NCBI RefSeq assembly: GCF_040222815.1
Contig: NZ_JAVKCH010000036.1
Span: 62,001-126,000, forward strand
Length of the DNA stretch: 64,000 nt
Reading direction: 5' to 3'
Origin: Imperialibacter sp040222815
Lineage (GTDB): Bacteria; Bacteroidota; Bacteroidia; Cytophagales; Cyclobacteriaceae
The notes under the pieces are model-generated. The model had not been told where the DNA came from. It ran no database searches and worked only from the letters and a program-made list of their open reading frames with translations. Made by a program: the position numbers and the translations under genes. Below, piece by piece: positions 1 through 8,850 of this stretch (positions within the stretch are counted from its first letter, which is position 1; each line of letters opens with the position of its first letter).

Positions 1-179
1 TCCACTTTCATGTCAGAAACGATATGATTGCCGGGAACAAAACTATCGATGAAAAAAGTGGTGTAGGGCTGATCAATGTTAGAAAAAGGCTGGACTTGAT
101 TTACCCTGAAAAACATACGCTGACGTTGCGTGAGGAGCCTGCCTTGTTTACCGTGGATTTAACCATACACATGCGATGA
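1..179 (+). CDS. LytS-type sensor histidine kinase, C-terminal fragment
   Basis: This is the end of a gene that enters from the left edge; codons read in frame from base 3. The visible residues contain GVGLINVRKRLDLIYP, the late ATP-binding motif (GxGLxN...RL...Y) of LytS/YehU-type kinases. Its TGA overlaps the ATG of the next gene (cgATGA), so kinase and regulator are translationally coupled. From family knowledge it should phosphorylate the LytTR regulator that follows. The sensor and dimerisation parts lie outside the window, so the stimulus is unknown. Confidence 0.8.
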   Translation, partial: HFHVRNDMIAGNKTIDEKSGVGLINVRKRLDLIYPEKHTLTLREEPALFTVDLTIHMR

Positions 180-883
180 AGTACCGATGCCTGATAGCTG
201 ACGATGAGCCACCAGCAAGGAAATTGCTGTCCGACTATGTGTCAAAGATTGGAAATCTTGAGCTCGCTGGTGTATGCAGCAATGGGGTGGAGGTAGTGGA
301 GTTCCTGAGCGAAAACACAGTCGACATTTTGCTGCTCGACATTCGAATGCCATTGATGACTGGTATGGAAATTCTCAACGACCTTCCCGAAAGGCCATTG
401 ACGATTCTTGTGACCGCTTACGAGGAGTATGCCCTGAAGGGATATGAGCTGGACGTGATTGACTACCTGATGAAACCTGTGCCGTTTGAGCGATTCCAAA
501 AAGCCATCGACAAGGCCATCGAATACCTCGCAGTTCAGGTGGCAGCCGATGACAACAGCGAAAAACCAGATTACTTCTTCATCAAAACCGATACCCGGAT
601 AGTAAAATTCATGTTTGCAGAGGTAAGCGCTATCGAGGCGCAAAGAGAGTATATCAAGATCATTGCCGGTTCCAGAAAGGTGATGTCGCTGGTGTCGCTC
701 ACGAGTATAGCCAACGTGTTACCACCCGACTTCGTGCGCATTCACCGGTCTTACATTATCAACATGAGGCATATCGACGAAGTGCAGTCGAACGAGGTGG
801 TGATTGGCAAAGAGATATACCCCATTAGCCGCAACTACCGGGAAGTGTTTTTTGAAAAGCTCGGCGACAGGAAGCTGCTGTAG
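176..883 (+). CDS. LytTR-family response regulator
   Basis: A 235-residue regulator. Residues 1-120 are a receiver domain with acidic pocket DDE at 9-11, phosphoacceptor Asp55 (LLLDIRMP) and Lys100 (YLMKP). Residues 135-230 are a LytTR DNA-binding domain, recognisable from FIKTDTRIVKF, IEAQREYIKI and FVRIHRSYIIN. It is the cognate partner of the overlapping kinase gene. LytTR regulators bind direct repeats and often act on nearby genes; the PQQ dehydrogenase 51 bp downstream is a possible target, but no clear direct repeat was found there. Confidence 0.93.
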   Translation: MKYRCLIADDEPPARKLLSDYVSKIGNLELAGVCSNGVEVVEFLSENTVDILLLDIRMPLMTGMEILNDLPERPLTILVTAYEEYALKGYELDVIDYLMKPVPFERFQKAIDKAIEYLAVQVAADDNSEKPDYFFIKTDTRIVKFMFAEVSAIEAQREYIKIIAGSRKVMSLVSLTSIANVLPPDFVRIHRSYIINMRHIDEVQSNEVVIGKEIYPISRNYREVFFEKLGDRKLL

Positions 884-934
884 GAGACGCTTCATCAATG
901 TATTTATAACACGATCTGAATCAATTTAAGAATA

Positions 935-3088
935 ATGAAGGAAAACAAAAGACGTATGAAGCCAGGCGCAGCGCTTTGCTTGATCATTGCCTTTTCGGCG
1001 TTTGTTATTTCATGTGGCGACAAGAAGTCGGATGTTGATGGGTGGGGAGCCTACAAGGCTGACCCAAAAGGTACCAGCTACTCTTCGCTCGATCAAATCA
1101 ACCTGACCAACGTGGCCAAATTAGAAAATACCTGGACTTTCCAAATGAGTGATTTGGCTCAGGGGGCCGACCCCGTGTCGAGCCAAAGTAACCCCATCAT
1201 CATCAACGGTGTGATGTATGCCAATTCTGGAAAGCAGACCGTTTATGCCATCGATGCAGCGACGGGCAAAGAAATCTGGTCGTTTAAAAGCCTGGAGGAA
1301 GGTCAGCCAAGTGCTGCCAGCAGGGGTGTCACCTACTGGGAAAGCGGAGATGACAAAAGGATTTTGTATTCTGCTGGCAATTCATTGATAGCCATTGATG
1401 CCAAAACAGGAAAGATCATCCCTTCATTTGGCACCAATGGCAGGGTAAATCTCAATGAAGGGGTGCGAGACGACCCGGAAAAAATTTCGGTGACGCTCAC
1501 CACCCCTGGGAGAATCTTCAACGATTTAATCATCATCGGTTCCAGGTTGCCCGACTTCTACGGGGCACCTCCTGGATACATCAGGGCCTATAATTGTAGA
1601 ACTGGCGCTTTGGCATGGACCTTTCACACCATCCCTCTCCCTGGCGAGCCTGGCTACGAAACCTGGCCACCCGATGCTTACAAATATGCTGGTGGGGTGA
1701 ACTGCTGGGCTGGCATGAGTATCGACATGGACAGAGGTATGGTGTTCCTGGCGTTGGGGTCGCCTTCTTATGACTATTATGGTGCCGACAGAAGGGGAGA
1801 AAACCTTTATGGTAATTGCGTGCTCGCCCTGGATGCAGCCACGGGTCAATACAAATGGCATTTTCAAACGGTGCACCACGATGTGTGGGACTACGACCTG
1901 GCCTCACCTCCTAATTTGGTGACTGTCAAACAAGATGGAAAGGACGTAGACGCTGTAGCTCAGGTGACTAAGCACGGCTTTGTTTTTGTGCTCAATCGTG
2001 ACACGGGTGAGTCTTTGTTTCCGATTGAGGAACGCCCAGTGCCTGCTTCCAACCTGCCCGGAGAAGAAACATGGCCAACGCAGCCCTTCCCCCTAAAGCC
2101 AAAGCCGTTTGTACGGCAGTCGATGACTGAGGATGACTTGAACCATTATTCCGACGCCGACTACCAGGCCATTCTGGAAAAATTCAGATCAGTAAGGTAC
2201 GAAGGCCTTTTTACGCCACCGGATTTGCGAGGTACATTATCGATACCCGCCACAAGAGGAGGTGCGAATTGGGGTGGAGCCGCTTTTGACCCCAACACCA
2301 CCTACTTGTATATCCGGGGGAATAACCTGCCTGAAATTCAAACCATTGTTGATATGGACAAGCATTTTGCTACCCAAAACAATACGATTTTGGAAACTGG
2401 GCGGGTAACCTACATGCAACATTGTTCGACATGCCATGGCGAAGAAAGGAAAGGAATCCCACCCACATTCCCATCACTGGTGAACCTCAAAGACAGAATG
2501 GGTGAAAACGAGGCGCTCGGGAAAATTAGGGCGGGTAGCGGACAGATGCCAGGCTATAAAGGGGTAATTACGGAGGCCGAGGAAAGAGCGATCATGGCAT
2601 TTTTGTATGACAAAATTGACCAAGGGTCATTAGCATTGGAGGAAAGCAGCGAAGTTACAAAACCGGTGAGATACGGCAATATTACGGCTTACAGAACATG
2701 GTCCGACCCGAGCGGGAGTCCGGCGATGAAGGGCCCATGGAATACGCTGAGCGCTTTGAATCTTTCTACAGGCGAATATGAGTGGCAAATCCCTGTGGGC
2801 AATGATGAAAAGTTACAGGAAGAAGGAGGGCCGATTACGGGACTCTTAGCCCGCTCAGGCCCTATGGTAACTGCGGGTGACCTGGTGTTCCTCAGCGGAG
2901 CGGATGACAAAAAGCTTTGGGCATTTGATAAGAAGACAGGTAAAATGGTTTGGGAAACCAGTCTGCCTGCCGCTAACAATGCCAATGTATGTTCTTACTC
3001 AGTAAACGGCAAACAGTATGTGGCACTGTCTGTAGGAGGTACAAAGGAAAACCCTTCAGGATCCATTATGACGTTTGCCTTGCCTTAA
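935..3088 (+). CDS. PQQ-dependent dehydrogenase lipoprotein with cytochrome c domain
   Basis: 717 residues. A lipoprotein signal ends at Cys27 (FVISCGD), so it should be anchored and periplasmic. Most of the protein is a PQQ beta-propeller (DAATGKEIWSF, DAKTGKI, HHDVWDYDLASPP), the last motif being typical of the glucose/quinate/shikimate dehydrogenase group. A cytochrome c domain is inserted near residues 490-560, with haem motif CSTCH at 497-501 and a likely Met ligand in GSGQMPGYKG; the propeller then resumes to the C terminus. It probably oxidises a sugar, polyol or alcohol and passes electrons through the haem. The substrate cannot be read from the sequence. Confidence 0.9.
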   Translation: MKENKRRMKPGAALCLIIAFSAFVISCGDKKSDVDGWGAYKADPKGTSYSSLDQINLTNVAKLENTWTFQMSDLAQGADPVSSQSNPIIINGVMYANSGKQTVYAIDAATGKEIWSFKSLEEGQPSAASRGVTYWESGDDKRILYSAGNSLIAIDAKTGKIIPSFGTNGRVNLNEGVRDDPEKISVTLTTPGRIFNDLIIIGSRLPDFYGAPPGYIRAYNCRTGALAWTFHTIPLPGEPGYETWPPDAYKYAGGVNCWAGMSIDMDRGMVFLALGSPSYDYYGADRRGENLYGNCVLALDAATGQYKWHFQTVHHDVWDYDLASPPNLVTVKQDGKDVDAVAQVTKHGFVFVLNRDTGESLFPIEERPVPASNLPGEETWPTQPFPLKPKPFVRQSMTEDDLNHYSDADYQAILEKFRSVRYEGLFTPPDLRGTLSIPATRGGANWGGAAFDPNTTYLYIRGNNLPEIQTIVDMDKHFATQNNTILETGRVTYMQHCSTCHGEERKGIPPTFPSLVNLKDRMGENEALGKIRAGSGQMPGYKGVITEAEERAIMAFLYDKIDQGSLALEESSEVTKPVRYGNITAYRTWSDPSGSPAMKGPWNTLSALNLSTGEYEWQIPVGNDEKLQEEGGPITGLLARSGPMVTAGDLVFLSGADDKKLWAFDKKTGKMVWETSLPAANNANVCSYSVNGKQYVALSVGGTKENPSGSIMTFALP

Positions 3089-3144
3089 GTTTAATGGTTT
3101 AATTTCCCTAGTCAATTGATGACATAAAATCGGTAAATTGTAAC

Positions 3145-3558
3145 ATGCAGAACCAAAATGAAGTGAAAAGTAGACTCAATGGCTTGTGTGCAATTGTTTT
3201 GAGCGTGATCATGATAAGCGCTTTTTCGGAAGCTGCTGCCCAGAGCGATAAACAAATGGTGAGGCTGGCTAAGCTGGTCATCGACTCAGCCCAGCTCGAT
3301 AGCTACAATGCCTTTTTGAAGGAAGAAATTGAAGCATCGGTTCGCTTAGAGCCTGGGGTGTTAACTCTATATGCCGTAGCTGAAAAGAACGACCCGGCAC
3401 GTATCACTATTTTGGAAATTTATGCCGATTCCGCTGCCTATCAGGCCCATTTGAAAACACCCCATTTCATCAAGTACAAAAACGGTACGGCCAGCATGGT
3501 GAAGTCGCTTGAGCTGGTTGAGACTGTGCCCTTGGTGCCTCGAATGAAGATCAAGTAG
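3145..3558 (+). CDS. exported ABM-domain (quinol monooxygenase-like) protein
   Basis: 137 residues. A hydrophobic signal segment (about 12-32, ending AAAQS) precedes an antibiotic-biosynthesis-monooxygenase fold (about 40-135). It shows the small ferredoxin-like pattern LAKLVIDSAQLDSYNAFL, EPGVLTLYAVAE, ILEIYADSAAYQAHLKTPHF. Cytoplasmic relatives of YgiN type act on quinols; an exported copy is less usual. It lies 56 bp after the PQQ dehydrogenase on the same strand, so the two may be co-transcribed and share a redox role, which is inference. Confidence 0.75.
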   Translation: MQNQNEVKSRLNGLCAIVLSVIMISAFSEAAAQSDKQMVRLAKLVIDSAQLDSYNAFLKEEIEASVRLEPGVLTLYAVAEKNDPARITILEIYADSAAYQAHLKTPHFIKYKNGTASMVKSLELVETVPLVPRMKIK

Positions 3559-3946
3559 AAGCGGCCATACTGTGGGGTAAATTTGTGCTGACTGTTTGGG
3601 CTCATCAATCTTTGGGCTTAGGAATAGCCGGAATAGTAGCAAAGAGAGGAGGTCGGTTGCCGGTTGCGCAACCTCCACCCGGTGTATTGCGCAACCTCGC
3701 CTACCTGGGTTGGGCAACCTCGCCCCCCGGCATTGCGCAACCCGCCCCCCCTGGGTTGGGCGACCCAGCCGCCAGCATTGGGCAATTGCCCCGCCGCACT
3801 TGCGCAACCGGGATGTCGCCCTCGCACGGCACTCCCAGTCGCTATTGAGCAATAGGAGTAGTAGAGGTTGGGCAAGGTAGGTGACCGCCAGGTTTTGGCA
3901 GCATCATACCCTATTCTGATTCAAGGGCAGCCCTCAGGTTCCGACT
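3559..3946. other. 388-bp non-coding gap dominated by a tandem repeat
   Basis: This is the gap between convergent genes. Its first 100 bp show nothing recognisable. The rest is filled by the 22-23 bp repeat array listed separately. Several reading frames cross the array on both strands, but they are low-complexity by-products of the repeat and are not called as genes. Confidence 0.7.
3664..3890. repeat. 22-23 bp tandem repeat array with palindromic TTGCGCAA heads
   Basis: Units start at 3664, 3687, 3710, 3733, 3756, 3778 and 3800. A degenerate unit lies near 3823, and units at 3845 and 3868 stay in phase. Unit heads are TTGCGCAA (a perfect 8-bp palindrome), TTGGGCAA, TTGGGCGA or TTGAGCAA, followed by a C-rich tail such as CCTCGCCTACCTGGG. 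About ten units are seen, the last three decayed. There are no unique spacers, so it is not a CRISPR array. It could be a multi-site protein-binding region or a variable-number repeat; function unknown. Confidence 0.88.
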
Positions 3947-5020
3947 TTACTTGCCCATATGCCTTTCCCAAAATTGCACGGCCAAATTCAACCACCCTTC
4001 GGCATCGGTGCCCGTGCCCAGGCCAAAGCCATGTCCGGCAGTTTGATACCTTTTGTATTCCACTTCGGCACCGGAGTCTTTTAAGTTTTGAACTCTCTGC
4101 TCTACTGCATGGATACTGGCTATTCCGTCGTTGGCGGCTACAGTCATGAACGAAGGGACGAAGTCGCTTGAATAGGTAGAATGGCCGGTATAGGCAATCA
4201 CCGCAGTCGCAGGTTTGGGCAGGTTGCTTCCTCCATACGCCGAAACGCCGTTCATGGCAATGTCGCCGGCCATGCGGGCGCCCGCCGAACCTCCCCACAC
4301 TGAATAGTCCTTGATACCCACGTCAAGGCCGTCGGCATTTTTGAAAATGAAGTCAATGGCCGCTGCCAGGTCTTCGGTCGCTAGCCTCCCACTGCCAATT
4401 CGGTACCGGATCACGAAGGCATTGTATCCTTTCTTGCTTATTTCTTGTGCGAGGGGGAATCCCTCATGCAGCGAACCAACGTAGGAGAATCCTCCGCCAG
4501 GGCAGATAATGGCAAAGGGCGACCCTGGCTTGCCCCGAAAGAAAAATAGGCCAGTATTCTTTTTTTGGCCATCTTTCTCTTTTTGCTGCTCAGAGTAAAA
4601 GTTGTAGAAGATGCTGTGGCCATCGCTAACCTCATCAATCATGTGGTTCAGCGCATTGACGACATCAATCGGCTCCACGTGGCCATGATAAGGCATAAGG
4701 GAGCCAACCTGATTCAGGAGTGTGTTGTAGTAGCGTGAATTGTTGTCGTGCGGTAGCAACAGCTCACCAAAACCCTTAAATGCCGGGTGATTGACGATGT
4801 CGGCTATCTTGTTGTCTGTAGTAAGGTGATTGGTCATTTGATCAAGCTCTTTCGGACGTCGTGAGTCAGTAGCATGAGTGGCTTCTTGCTCTTGCCGCTT
4901 GTTAATGCAGCTAGCAAAGACTCCCAACAGTAGCAATACTGCTGTCGGGAGTCCTAACGACAGGGCAATCTTCTTTGCCTGCCGTCGATCGAAATGACCT
5001 GTTTCGCTTTTCACAATCAT
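3947..5020 (-). CDS. lipoprotein alpha/beta hydrolase (BD-FAE/acetylesterase-like)
   Basis: 357 residues. A membrane segment (about 19-38) ends in a lipobox-like FASC with Cys38, so it is probably a lipoprotein. An alpha/beta-hydrolase domain fills about 125-357: an oxyanion-loop motif CPGGGFSYVGS, a nucleophile motif GGSAGARMA, an acidic residue in AANDGIA and a histidine in AGHGFG. The pattern fits the BD-FAE/xylan-acetylesterase-like hydrolases. Residues 40-125 are unassigned. It is the last gene of a minus-strand run that begins with two DUF4440 genes. The substrate is unknown; an acetyl or other ester is likely. Confidence 0.8.
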   Translation of the reverse strand: MIVKSETGHFDRRQAKKIALSLGLPTAVLLLLGVFASCINKRQEQEATHATDSRRPKELDQMTNHLTTDNKIADIVNHPAFKGFGELLLPHDNNSRYYNTLLNQVGSLMPYHGHVEPIDVVNALNHMIDEVSDGHSIFYNFYSEQQKEKDGQKKNTGLFFFRGKPGSPFAIICPGGGFSYVGSLHEGFPLAQEISKKGYNAFVIRYRIGSGRLATEDLAAAIDFIFKNADGLDVGIKDYSVWGGSAGARMAGDIAMNGVSAYGGSNLPKPATAVIAYTGHSTYSSDFVPSFMTVAANDGIASIHAVEQRVQNLKDSGAEVEYKRYQTAGHGFGLGTGTDAEGWLNLAVQFWERHMGK

Positions 5021-5134
5021 CTGCTTCCGGGTCTTTTGAAGTGGGTTTTGGGCACTTAGCGCTGCGTGTTTTGTTTTTCAAACTCTAAGTCTACATAAAA
5101 ACACCAGAGCTTTAGCTGCTTGGTTTTTTCCAGT

Positions 5135-6757
5135 TTAAATACCACCACGAGCCTGTATTTTGGCCCTGTACTTGATCAGAGCCTTTTCAATCACATCCAG
5201 TCTCGCCTTCCGGGGATCGGGCTTGGCTATTGGTTTGCCGCTCAGTTCAATATCGAGAATTTCTTCTTTTTTAGTATCGTATAGGGGCCAAACTGGTAAT
5301 CCCTTACCATTAGGATTGCCTGTTTTAGCAAAGTTCGCCCAATAACCGTTCATCATTTTCGCTAGCTCTATTTCCTCGGGCGTTGCCTCAGTTGCTCCCC
5401 AACGTGCATTGAGCGTATTGAATACAAAAGATACCTCAGAACCATGACCAGCACCGTAAGGCGCCCGCTCCTGCATGGAAGGAGGAACATACCCGAACTG
5501 ATACATGTAGACCGGAGCCTTGTTGGCTACAAATATTCTTGCTGTCATTCTTGCTGGCTCACCCCACACCCAGTCGGTGTTAAACTTTGTGATAACCTCG
5601 GCGAATGCTTTGTTGCCATCAGGATCATAGGCAGCTTTTGCTTCACTCTCAAGCTCTCCGAACTCTGAAAAAAGTTCCTCCTTGGATGTGCTGGCATTCA
5701 CAAATCCTCCACCTATTTCCGCACTGGTGTTCCCGATAATGAGTGGAATACCAGCTTGCCTGCCCGCCATGTAGGCGCTCTCGGCTGTTTCTACAACTAG
5801 TTTGCCATCAAGAATAGGCCCCGAATAGGTACGTGGGCCACCCTGACCGTCACTTTCCTGGCCGCTGTCGACAATTTCTTCTACGGTCAGCGCACGCAGT
5901 TTTGCCAGAGCAGTTGCGTCTGTGCCCTCAATACCATGCTTGCGGGCAAAGTTGATTCCTATTGTTTCGGCTGAAACAGGGTAGAGGGGGTCGGCATTGT
6001 CGTTGCTAATGGGTCTGCCCGTGAGTACGCCATCCCGTCCACCGCTGGATTCACCAATCGCTTTATGGAACAGCCCTTTAGCAGCAGGGATAGTCATAAG
6101 TGAGTGAACAGATACTCCACCAGCAGAAAAGCCAAAAATGGTGACATTATCAGGGTCTCCGCCGAATGCAGCAATGTTTTCCTGTATCCACCTGAGGGCA
6201 GCCAGCTGATCCATGTAGGCATAGCTGCCCTTGAACTCTTTGGGGTGCTCAACCGCCAGAGCTGGGTGGGCAAAATGGCCCAAACGTCCCAAACGGTAGT
6301 TGATCGTGATCAGCACAACCCCTTGCTTCGCAAATTCATTTCCAATGGTGCCGGCCCCTGAACCACTGCCACCCACAAAGGCTCCACCATGGATCCAAAC
6401 CATCACCGGCAACTTTGCATTGGCCCCAGCGCTTGCAGGCTTCCATACATTGAGATAAAGGCAGTCTTCTGATGAGCCTGCTGTAATTGTTCCGGGAGCT
6501 CCGCCCCAGCCGGCTTGTGCACAGTCGGGGCCAAATTTGCTTGCGTCCCGCTCACCTTGCCATGGAGCAACAGGCTGCGGTGGGCGCCAACGAAGTTCTC
6601 CTACCGGTGGTGCGGCGAAAGGAATTCCCTTGAAACTGGAAACTTCACCCTCAGTGATGCCACGTAGGCTGCCCGAGGCAGTACGAACAGTGGGGGTTTG
6701 AGCAAGCAGAGAACCTGCCACCAGCAATAATGCAAAACATAGAGACAGCTTTTTCAT
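5135..6757 (-). CDS. secreted type B carboxylesterase
   Basis: 540 residues, with signal peptide MKKLSLCFALLLVAGSLLAQ. Carboxylesterase family B hallmarks are EDCLYLNVWKP (97-107), oxyanion HGGA from His123, nucleophile Ser211 in GFSAGG, and the catalytic-His region GHGSEVSFVF. Length is normal for the family. It is exported and should hydrolyse carboxylic esters; the natural substrate is unknown. It lies 78 bp downstream of the aldo/keto reductase on the same strand. A second type B esterase is encoded on the other strand at 10583, but that copy carries a Tat signal and differs clearly, so this is not a recent duplication. Confidence 0.92.
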   Translation of the reverse strand: MKKLSLCFALLLVAGSLLAQTPTVRTASGSLRGITEGEVSSFKGIPFAAPPVGELRWRPPQPVAPWQGERDASKFGPDCAQAGWGGAPGTITAGSSEDCLYLNVWKPASAGANAKLPVMVWIHGGAFVGGSGSGAGTIGNEFAKQGVVLITINYRLGRLGHFAHPALAVEHPKEFKGSYAYMDQLAALRWIQENIAAFGGDPDNVTIFGFSAGGVSVHSLMTIPAAKGLFHKAIGESSGGRDGVLTGRPISNDNADPLYPVSAETIGINFARKHGIEGTDATALAKLRALTVEEIVDSGQESDGQGGPRTYSGPILDGKLVVETAESAYMAGRQAGIPLIIGNTSAEIGGGFVNASTSKEELFSEFGELESEAKAAYDPDGNKAFAEVITKFNTDWVWGEPARMTARIFVANKAPVYMYQFGYVPPSMQERAPYGAGHGSEVSFVFNTLNARWGATEATPEEIELAKMMNGYWANFAKTGNPNGKGLPVWPLYDTKKEEILDIELSGKPIAKPDPRKARLDVIEKALIKYRAKIQARGGI

Positions 6758-6835
6758 AGTAGGATTACTTTGATTGATAAGTAGTTATATTTTACGTTGA
6801 TGATATACCGCAGAGGCTCTGTTTTAGAGAGCGTA

Positions 6836-7687
6836 TTAAATGTCAAGTTTCCTGCTTGCCAGCCATTTTACCATGGCAGGATCACGGTGGTCGAAGAAGG
6901 CACTTGTTCGGGTATCCAGTATTTTGATCGCCTCCATGTCTTCTCCACTTAGCACGAAGTCAAAAATGTTGAAGTTTTCCTCCATCCGTTCTCTACGGAC
7001 TGATTTAGGAATAGCCACAACGCCCCTTTGGGTAAGCCACCTGAGTACCACCTGGGCAATAGTTTTGTTATGCTTTTTGCCAATAGAAGCCAGCAATTCA
7101 TTTTTGAATAAATCATTTTTTCCTTCGGCAAATGGACCCCACGATTCGATCTGAACGTCGCTCTCCTTTAAAAACTGCTGGGTTTCGTTCTGCTGATGAA
7201 ATGGATGCGTTTCGATCTGGTTCACGGTCGGGGCTACCTTGTTAAATGCCATCAGGTCTACCACTCTATCGGGGTGGAAGTTGCTGATGCCGATGGCACG
7301 AACTTTTCCTGCCTCATTAAGCTCCTCCATCGCCCGCCACGAACCATGCAGGTCGCCATAGGGCTGGTGGATCAGGTACAGATCGAGGTAGTCGAGCTGG
7401 AGCCTTTTTAGCGATTTCTCAAAGGCTTTTTTAGTGTTTTCATAGCCCGTGTCCTGTATCCAAAGCTTGGTAGTGATAAAGAGCTCTTCACGGGGGACCC
7501 CACTTTTTTTGATCGCTCTGCCCACAGCCTCTTCATTTTGGTAGGAAGCCGCCGTATCGATGAGCCGGTAACCCGTTTCAATGGCATCCGCCACACTTCT
7601 TTCGCATTCGTTTAAATCGGTGACCTGAAACACTCCGAAGCCCAGAATGGGCATTTCAACTCCGTTGTTTAGTCGTACTTTTTGCAT
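6836..7687 (-). CDS. aldo/keto reductase
   Basis: 283 residues, a complete AKR (beta/alpha)8 barrel without signal peptide. The catalytic tetrad is visible: Asp44 (RLIDTAASY), Tyr49, Lys74 (ITTKLW) and His107 (YLIHQPYG). NADPH-binding motifs follow (IGISNFHPDRV, IPKSVRRERMEENFNIFDF). The family reduces aldehydes and ketones with NADPH; this one resembles the YvgN/2,5-diketo-gluconate reductase group. It lies only 4 bp after the flavodoxin gene, so the two are co-transcribed, an arrangement that suggests a reductive stress or detoxification role. Confidence 0.93.
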   Translation of the reverse strand: MQKVRLNNGVEMPILGFGVFQVTDLNECERSVADAIETGYRLIDTAASYQNEEAVGRAIKKSGVPREELFITTKLWIQDTGYENTKKAFEKSLKRLQLDYLDLYLIHQPYGDLHGSWRAMEELNEAGKVRAIGISNFHPDRVVDLMAFNKVAPTVNQIETHPFHQQNETQQFLKESDVQIESWGPFAEGKNDLFKNELLASIGKKHNKTIAQVVLRWLTQRGVVAIPKSVRRERMEENFNIFDFVLSGEDMEAIKILDTRTSAFFDHRDPAMVKWLASRKLDI

Positions 7688-7691
7688 ATCC

Positions 7692-8327
7692 TTATTTAAG
7701 TACTTGTATTTTCTTCAACCATTTCTCTACCTCTACCCGCACCTGCTTTTCTTTTTCTCCTTCCATCACATAGTAGATACCGTCTCTTTCTATACCTCCT
7801 TTAGTTGACAATCCTTCTTTGATAGTACTATCAGGACAGAGCTCCTTGACTTTGTCGAAGCTGCTGCCCACGCCATACCCTGCATTGGTATTGAAAGGCA
7901 CGACTGTTTTTCCGCTTAAGTCATACTGGGTCAAAAAGCTTTTCATAGGTGGTGGCAGTTGCATACCCCAGGTAGGGAAGCCGATAAACACCACCTCGTA
8001 TTTTGAAACATCCACCTTCGTTTTTAACAGAGGCAGATAGCCGGATTCGTTTTCTTTCGCCACCTGGGCCACAATGGCCCGGTAGTCCTCCGGATAGGGC
8101 ACTTCAAGCTCCAATTCCACCAACGCTCCACCCACTTTCTCGTAAATCATTTCGGCCACAGCTTTCGTGTTTTTTGTTCTGGTGAGGTATACGATCAGAA
8201 TTTTCTCTGGATTTAAAGCAGCACCACCCACACCAGTGTGATCAGCTGTGGATTGGCCAGATGAGCAAGCTGAAACCAGAAAAAAAAGACCGAAAAGGGT
8301 GTGTTTGATAGAACAGGTAGCTTTCAT
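7692..8327 (-). CDS. flavodoxin-like lipoprotein
   Basis: 211 residues. A lipoprotein signal ends at Cys21 (FFLVSACSSGQ). A flavodoxin_4-like domain follows from about 40, with the FMN phosphate loop YLTRTKNTKAVAE, the aromatic-loop region FIGFPTWGMQLPPP and PFNTNAGYGVGSSF. It should bind FMN and, being lipid-anchored, act outside the cytoplasm or at the membrane, which is odd for an NADPH-linked operon partner. It is followed at once by the aldo/keto reductase, and an AraC regulator lies divergently upstream of the cluster. Confidence 0.87.
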   Translation of the reverse strand: MKATCSIKHTLFGLFFLVSACSSGQSTADHTGVGGAALNPEKILIVYLTRTKNTKAVAEMIYEKVGGALVELELEVPYPEDYRAIVAQVAKENESGYLPLLKTKVDVSKYEVVFIGFPTWGMQLPPPMKSFLTQYDLSGKTVVPFNTNAGYGVGSSFDKVKELCPDSTIKEGLSTKGGIERDGIYYVMEGEKEKQVRVEVEKWLKKIQVLK

Positions 8328-8355
8328 TGTTAAGATGTGTCGGCTTACTGGCTAT

Positions 8356-8802
8356 TCAACGGTCTCCCGGTGTCAGCAATTTGGTAAACGATAGAGAGCC
8401 TAATTTCCAGGAGTCTGTTTGCTTCACATACACCTCAGTCACCATAAATGGATTCGTTACTTCATTTCCGCCCACCACAGCCAATAGGGTGATCCTGTTG
8501 AGCAGGATGGCCGTATTGTCAATAATGTTTACAGAAACGTTGTGGATATCGGCTTGCTTGTACCAGATTCCACCACTTTTGATGATGTTGAGCTCTTGTT
8601 CGGTACCCCAGCTACCACCCATGTGCACAAAGGCGGCTTTTTCGTGGAACAGCGCCGTGAGCTTTCCGGCGTCTTTGTCGGCCATCCATTGCCATTTGTC
8701 TTTCGATAGGTCAATGACTTCCTGTTCGGCAGGTGTGTTTTGGGCGAAGGAGCATTGTGTACCTATTAGTAGTATTATCAATCCAAGAAATGTCTCTTTC
8801 AT
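8356..8802 (-). CDS. exported DUF4440/NTF2-like protein (copy 1)
   Basis: 148 residues, with a signal peptide ending SFAQ and a small NTF2-like/DUF4440 fold: KDKWQWMADKDAGKLTALF, AAFVHMGGSWGT, TAILLNRITLLAVVGG, VTEVYVKQTDSWKL. No catalytic residues can be assigned. It is clearly paralogous to the gene 48 bp upstream at 8851, sharing WQWMADK, F.HM.GSW and VTE..KQ..WKL. Tandem duplication is likely. It belongs to the run of minus-strand genes that continues into the flavodoxin. Confidence 0.83.
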   Translation of the reverse strand: MKETFLGLIILLIGTQCSFAQNTPAEQEVIDLSKDKWQWMADKDAGKLTALFHEKAAFVHMGGSWGTEQELNIIKSGGIWYKQADIHNVSVNIIDNTAILLNRITLLAVVGGNEVTNPFMVTEVYVKQTDSWKLGSLSFTKLLTPGDR

Positions 8803-8850
8803 ATTGTTGATGGGTAAGATTTTACGTTGCAGCCAATATACCTATGCCTC

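Noticed and set aside
3367..3880. Several open frames on both strands across the tandem repeat
   Set aside because: They are made of the repeat itself, rich in Pro, Arg and Ala, without start signals or family similarity.
3664..3890. Possible CRISPR array
   Set aside because: Units are contiguous at 22-23 bp with no unique spacers and there are no cas genes.
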